From the NCBI GenBank assembly GCA_007922225.1, contig ML680053.1, positions 14,577,877-14,641,876 of the forward strand: a DNA stretch of 64,000 nt, read 5' to 3'. Positions 51,501 to 54,500 of this stretch are shown piece after piece. The DNA is from Emydura subglobosa. Its lineage: Eukaryota; Chordata; Testudines; Chelidae. The notes below the pieces were generated by a model that did not search any database, was not told the origin of the DNA, and saw nothing but the letters and a program-made list of their open reading frames with translations. Each line of letters begins with the position of its first letter. The first letter of the stretch is position 1. The translations under genes were made by a program, and so were the position numbers.

Positions 51501-54500
51501 TTCATGATCAAAAAGGCAAAGGGTGCCTTAAAATTCCTTATTAACCTTAACGGGGAGAAATACCTACTCTCAGCACAAGGGTTTTGAGAGTTCAAGTTAC
51601 TGTTTCCTGTGAGAAGGAATTTTGAGTGGATGGGTTGAAGCAAACTTAAATGGACACTGTCAGGTTACTATTGTACTGGGGCCTCGGGTGGGTGAGTTGG
51701 TTGAGAGACCATTCTCTGAGACTCTTAGTTTTCTCCAGGAAAGCTGACCCTGTTCATGGATACTAACCGCTGTCATATTGAAGCAGCCAGAGGGATTCCC
51801 TCGGGAACAGCATGAGGAGACTGAGTGCAAGTAGTCCCAGTCCCTGCTGCTTCTTGTGACTGGTCTCAAAGCCAGTGGGGAAGGGTAACTCCTTGCACTG
51901 CCATTACCATGCTCAGCTGACCCTGGTTTTTAACCTTTTGTTTTCAACTCTTTCTCATCTCACAGATGCTCCACACTAGATCACATTCCCTTCAGGTTTT
52001 GCCTTTTTTCCATTTGCCGGGCACTTGCATTAGCAGAGGGATGGAAAACATTTTTTAAGTCTCCAACTTCTGTGTGCCGAATCTTGCGCTAGTCGGCACT
52101 GCTAGGGAAAGCAGTGACTCTGTGTCTGCCGCTGGGGAATCCTGCTGGCCAGGCATTGAGGAACACTTCACTGCATCTCTGGAAGGGCACCCCCAGTAAG
52201 AGGTGCTCCCTTTACCCTCTTTCCCCAGTAAAGCAGCAGCTGACCATATGATGGACAGTTTTTTATCCCTGTCTTTTGCGTATGATGCATTCATAGACAT
52301 GGGACTCCCTTGTTTATACGATTATAATCAGTATCACTGGTGGCATCTAGAAGGTCAACACAGCTCAAGGATATGGTTTATTTGGTTAACCAGGACTCCC
52401 TCTGCTAAATGTCTGTCTATAAGGCATGGCCTTAATACCATTAGAAGAGAGGCTATTTCTGGCCCAGCAAGGGGGTTCGTTCCCAGGAGCATTCAGTTGG
52501 CTCATGGCACGAAGGACCTAATCCAGCACCAATTTAATAGAAGTCTTTCCACTGACATCCATTAAATTTGGGCTTTGAATTAAGCCTCAAGTGCAGTGTT
52601 ATAGTCCCTCAGCAGGAGAGGAATGGGCTATTAATTAATCAATGCTGCACATTCAGAAAGTTCCTATGAGAGCTTGTTCTCAGAAATTGTCAAGTCCTGT
52701 TTTGCCAAACTATGAGATCTGGAGAAGATTCAGATAAGCATCTGAAGTTGGGGTAGCTCATCCAAAACCCAGAACTTTTTGGAGTCCACTCATTGCTACT
52801 GTCAAGATGTCTACATCGTACAATGCTGTTTTGTCCTGTATTTAATCATCATTGGTCTCAATTAATTACTGGTAAAACACATGTTTGGAACTCACAGGAC
52901 ATTCATTATGGCATTGTATTTAATGCAAGTCAAAATTTGGGCTGAAACTACTTGACAGTGTCCTAATTATAGCAGCGCTGCTTAATGTCCCTGAGGTACT
53001 ATTCTGTATGACACACACTGTAAATAAGTAAAATATCTCTATTAGGTAATAGATTAAATTGACGGCTTAACCCCATTTCAGATCTGTGTGATTGCTTCAA
53101 AGATAATGATTTCTTGGAACACCCGGCACTGTCTCTGGAGGTCTTCAAGCAAGAATTAATTAGAGATTAGTGTCAGGTAGACAAGATACTACTTTGGTTA
53201 ATTGAATCAGCTGGACAGTCCTGTTTGAATTTATGAGTCAAGATTCATCATTGCATGCGCGTTTTTGGAAGTGCTGCTTTGGAATTTATCGCCATTTGCT
53301 TTTTCATTTGAAAAATATACAGGATTATCTGAAATGAAATGTGTTGCAAACCACTGCATAATTCATGAATTGTTTGGCTGCCTTTTTCATGCCAGTTCTG
53401 TCTGTTTGAGAAGTTTTAACGTGGTAACATATAATGTGTGTTTTTAAATACTAACCTAAAGCTGTCCTTCCCCTCCCTTTATTTTCTGCTTTCCCTTTCC
53501 TACAAGCTTCCATAGTGACTGTCATACATCTTGTCAACAATGTAGTTGACACTATAGAAAATGAAGGTATTTAATTTTTTCTTTATTATTCTGCAAGCAT
53601 TGCCTCCTGTATTCTTTGTTGAAACCCTACAGCAGAACCTCACTAATCTACACTGGCTGGCAAACCCTTTCCAGATGACAGTTTTGCAAGGTCACAAACA
53701 AATACAGTAAAATAAGTTAGGATGCTGCATCACCAAATGTACATTGGTAATTTTGTGTGACGTCCACGGCCCAGAAAGGCACAGAAGGCTTGATCCTGTG
53801 CCATTCAAGTCATTGGGACTTATCCCGTTGATTGAAATGGGAGTAGGATTAAGCTCAGGGTGTAGCCAGACTGCTGTGGCTATCTTGCAAGTGGATGCGG
53901 GGGACCATGCATGGGAATCATGTTACTCCTGACCACAGCGGAGCTAAGTTCTGCAGCCCTGCACTCCACAGGATCCCATGGAGAGGAGTCGGGGGCCGAA
54001 GACAGGCATGGGCATAGCCAGATGGTCCCAAATGCCACAGTGCCAACCCAGGGGTTGTACAGAAAGCCAGGGATGTTACTACTGAAACATGGGCCACTGG
54101 CTTGCTGGGCAAGTCACTTCACCTTCCTGAGCCTCAGTTTCCCCAGCTGTAAAATAGGGATAATTATACTCTCTTCCTTTGTAAAACACTTTGAGATCTA
54201 CTGATGAAAACTGCTCTATAAAAGCGAGGTTTTATTATTTATTTGCTAAGCCCATCAAGTGTGGCTTGCTGAGGATTTCACCCTTATTTAGCAAATATAG
54301 CTTAGTCCAGCCTTACAGACTCAACTAGCCCAGGCTGAGAATTGTTTAAGGATGGGCAAATAAAAAGCTGATCTCTTTATTATAATTGCAATAGATGGTG
54401 AGCTAGCTGATTTTGTGCCCAGGCTAGTATATTTTCCTGGCAGTTTTCAAAGGTTCATTTAGTTTTAATTGTTGACGGTGCAGTACTTGAATGTACTTCT

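Larger units (their letters stand above)
44922..53506 (+). other. FAT3 intron (8.6 kb) before the cassette exons
   Basis: It holds a Tigger-like MITE (45521-45935), a deleted DIRS-type retroelement (46356-49180), a MIR-like piece (about 49350-49460) and a GC-rich inverted-repeat block (50330-51370). 51380-53460 looks unique. This is the most element-rich interval of the window. Confidence 0.75.
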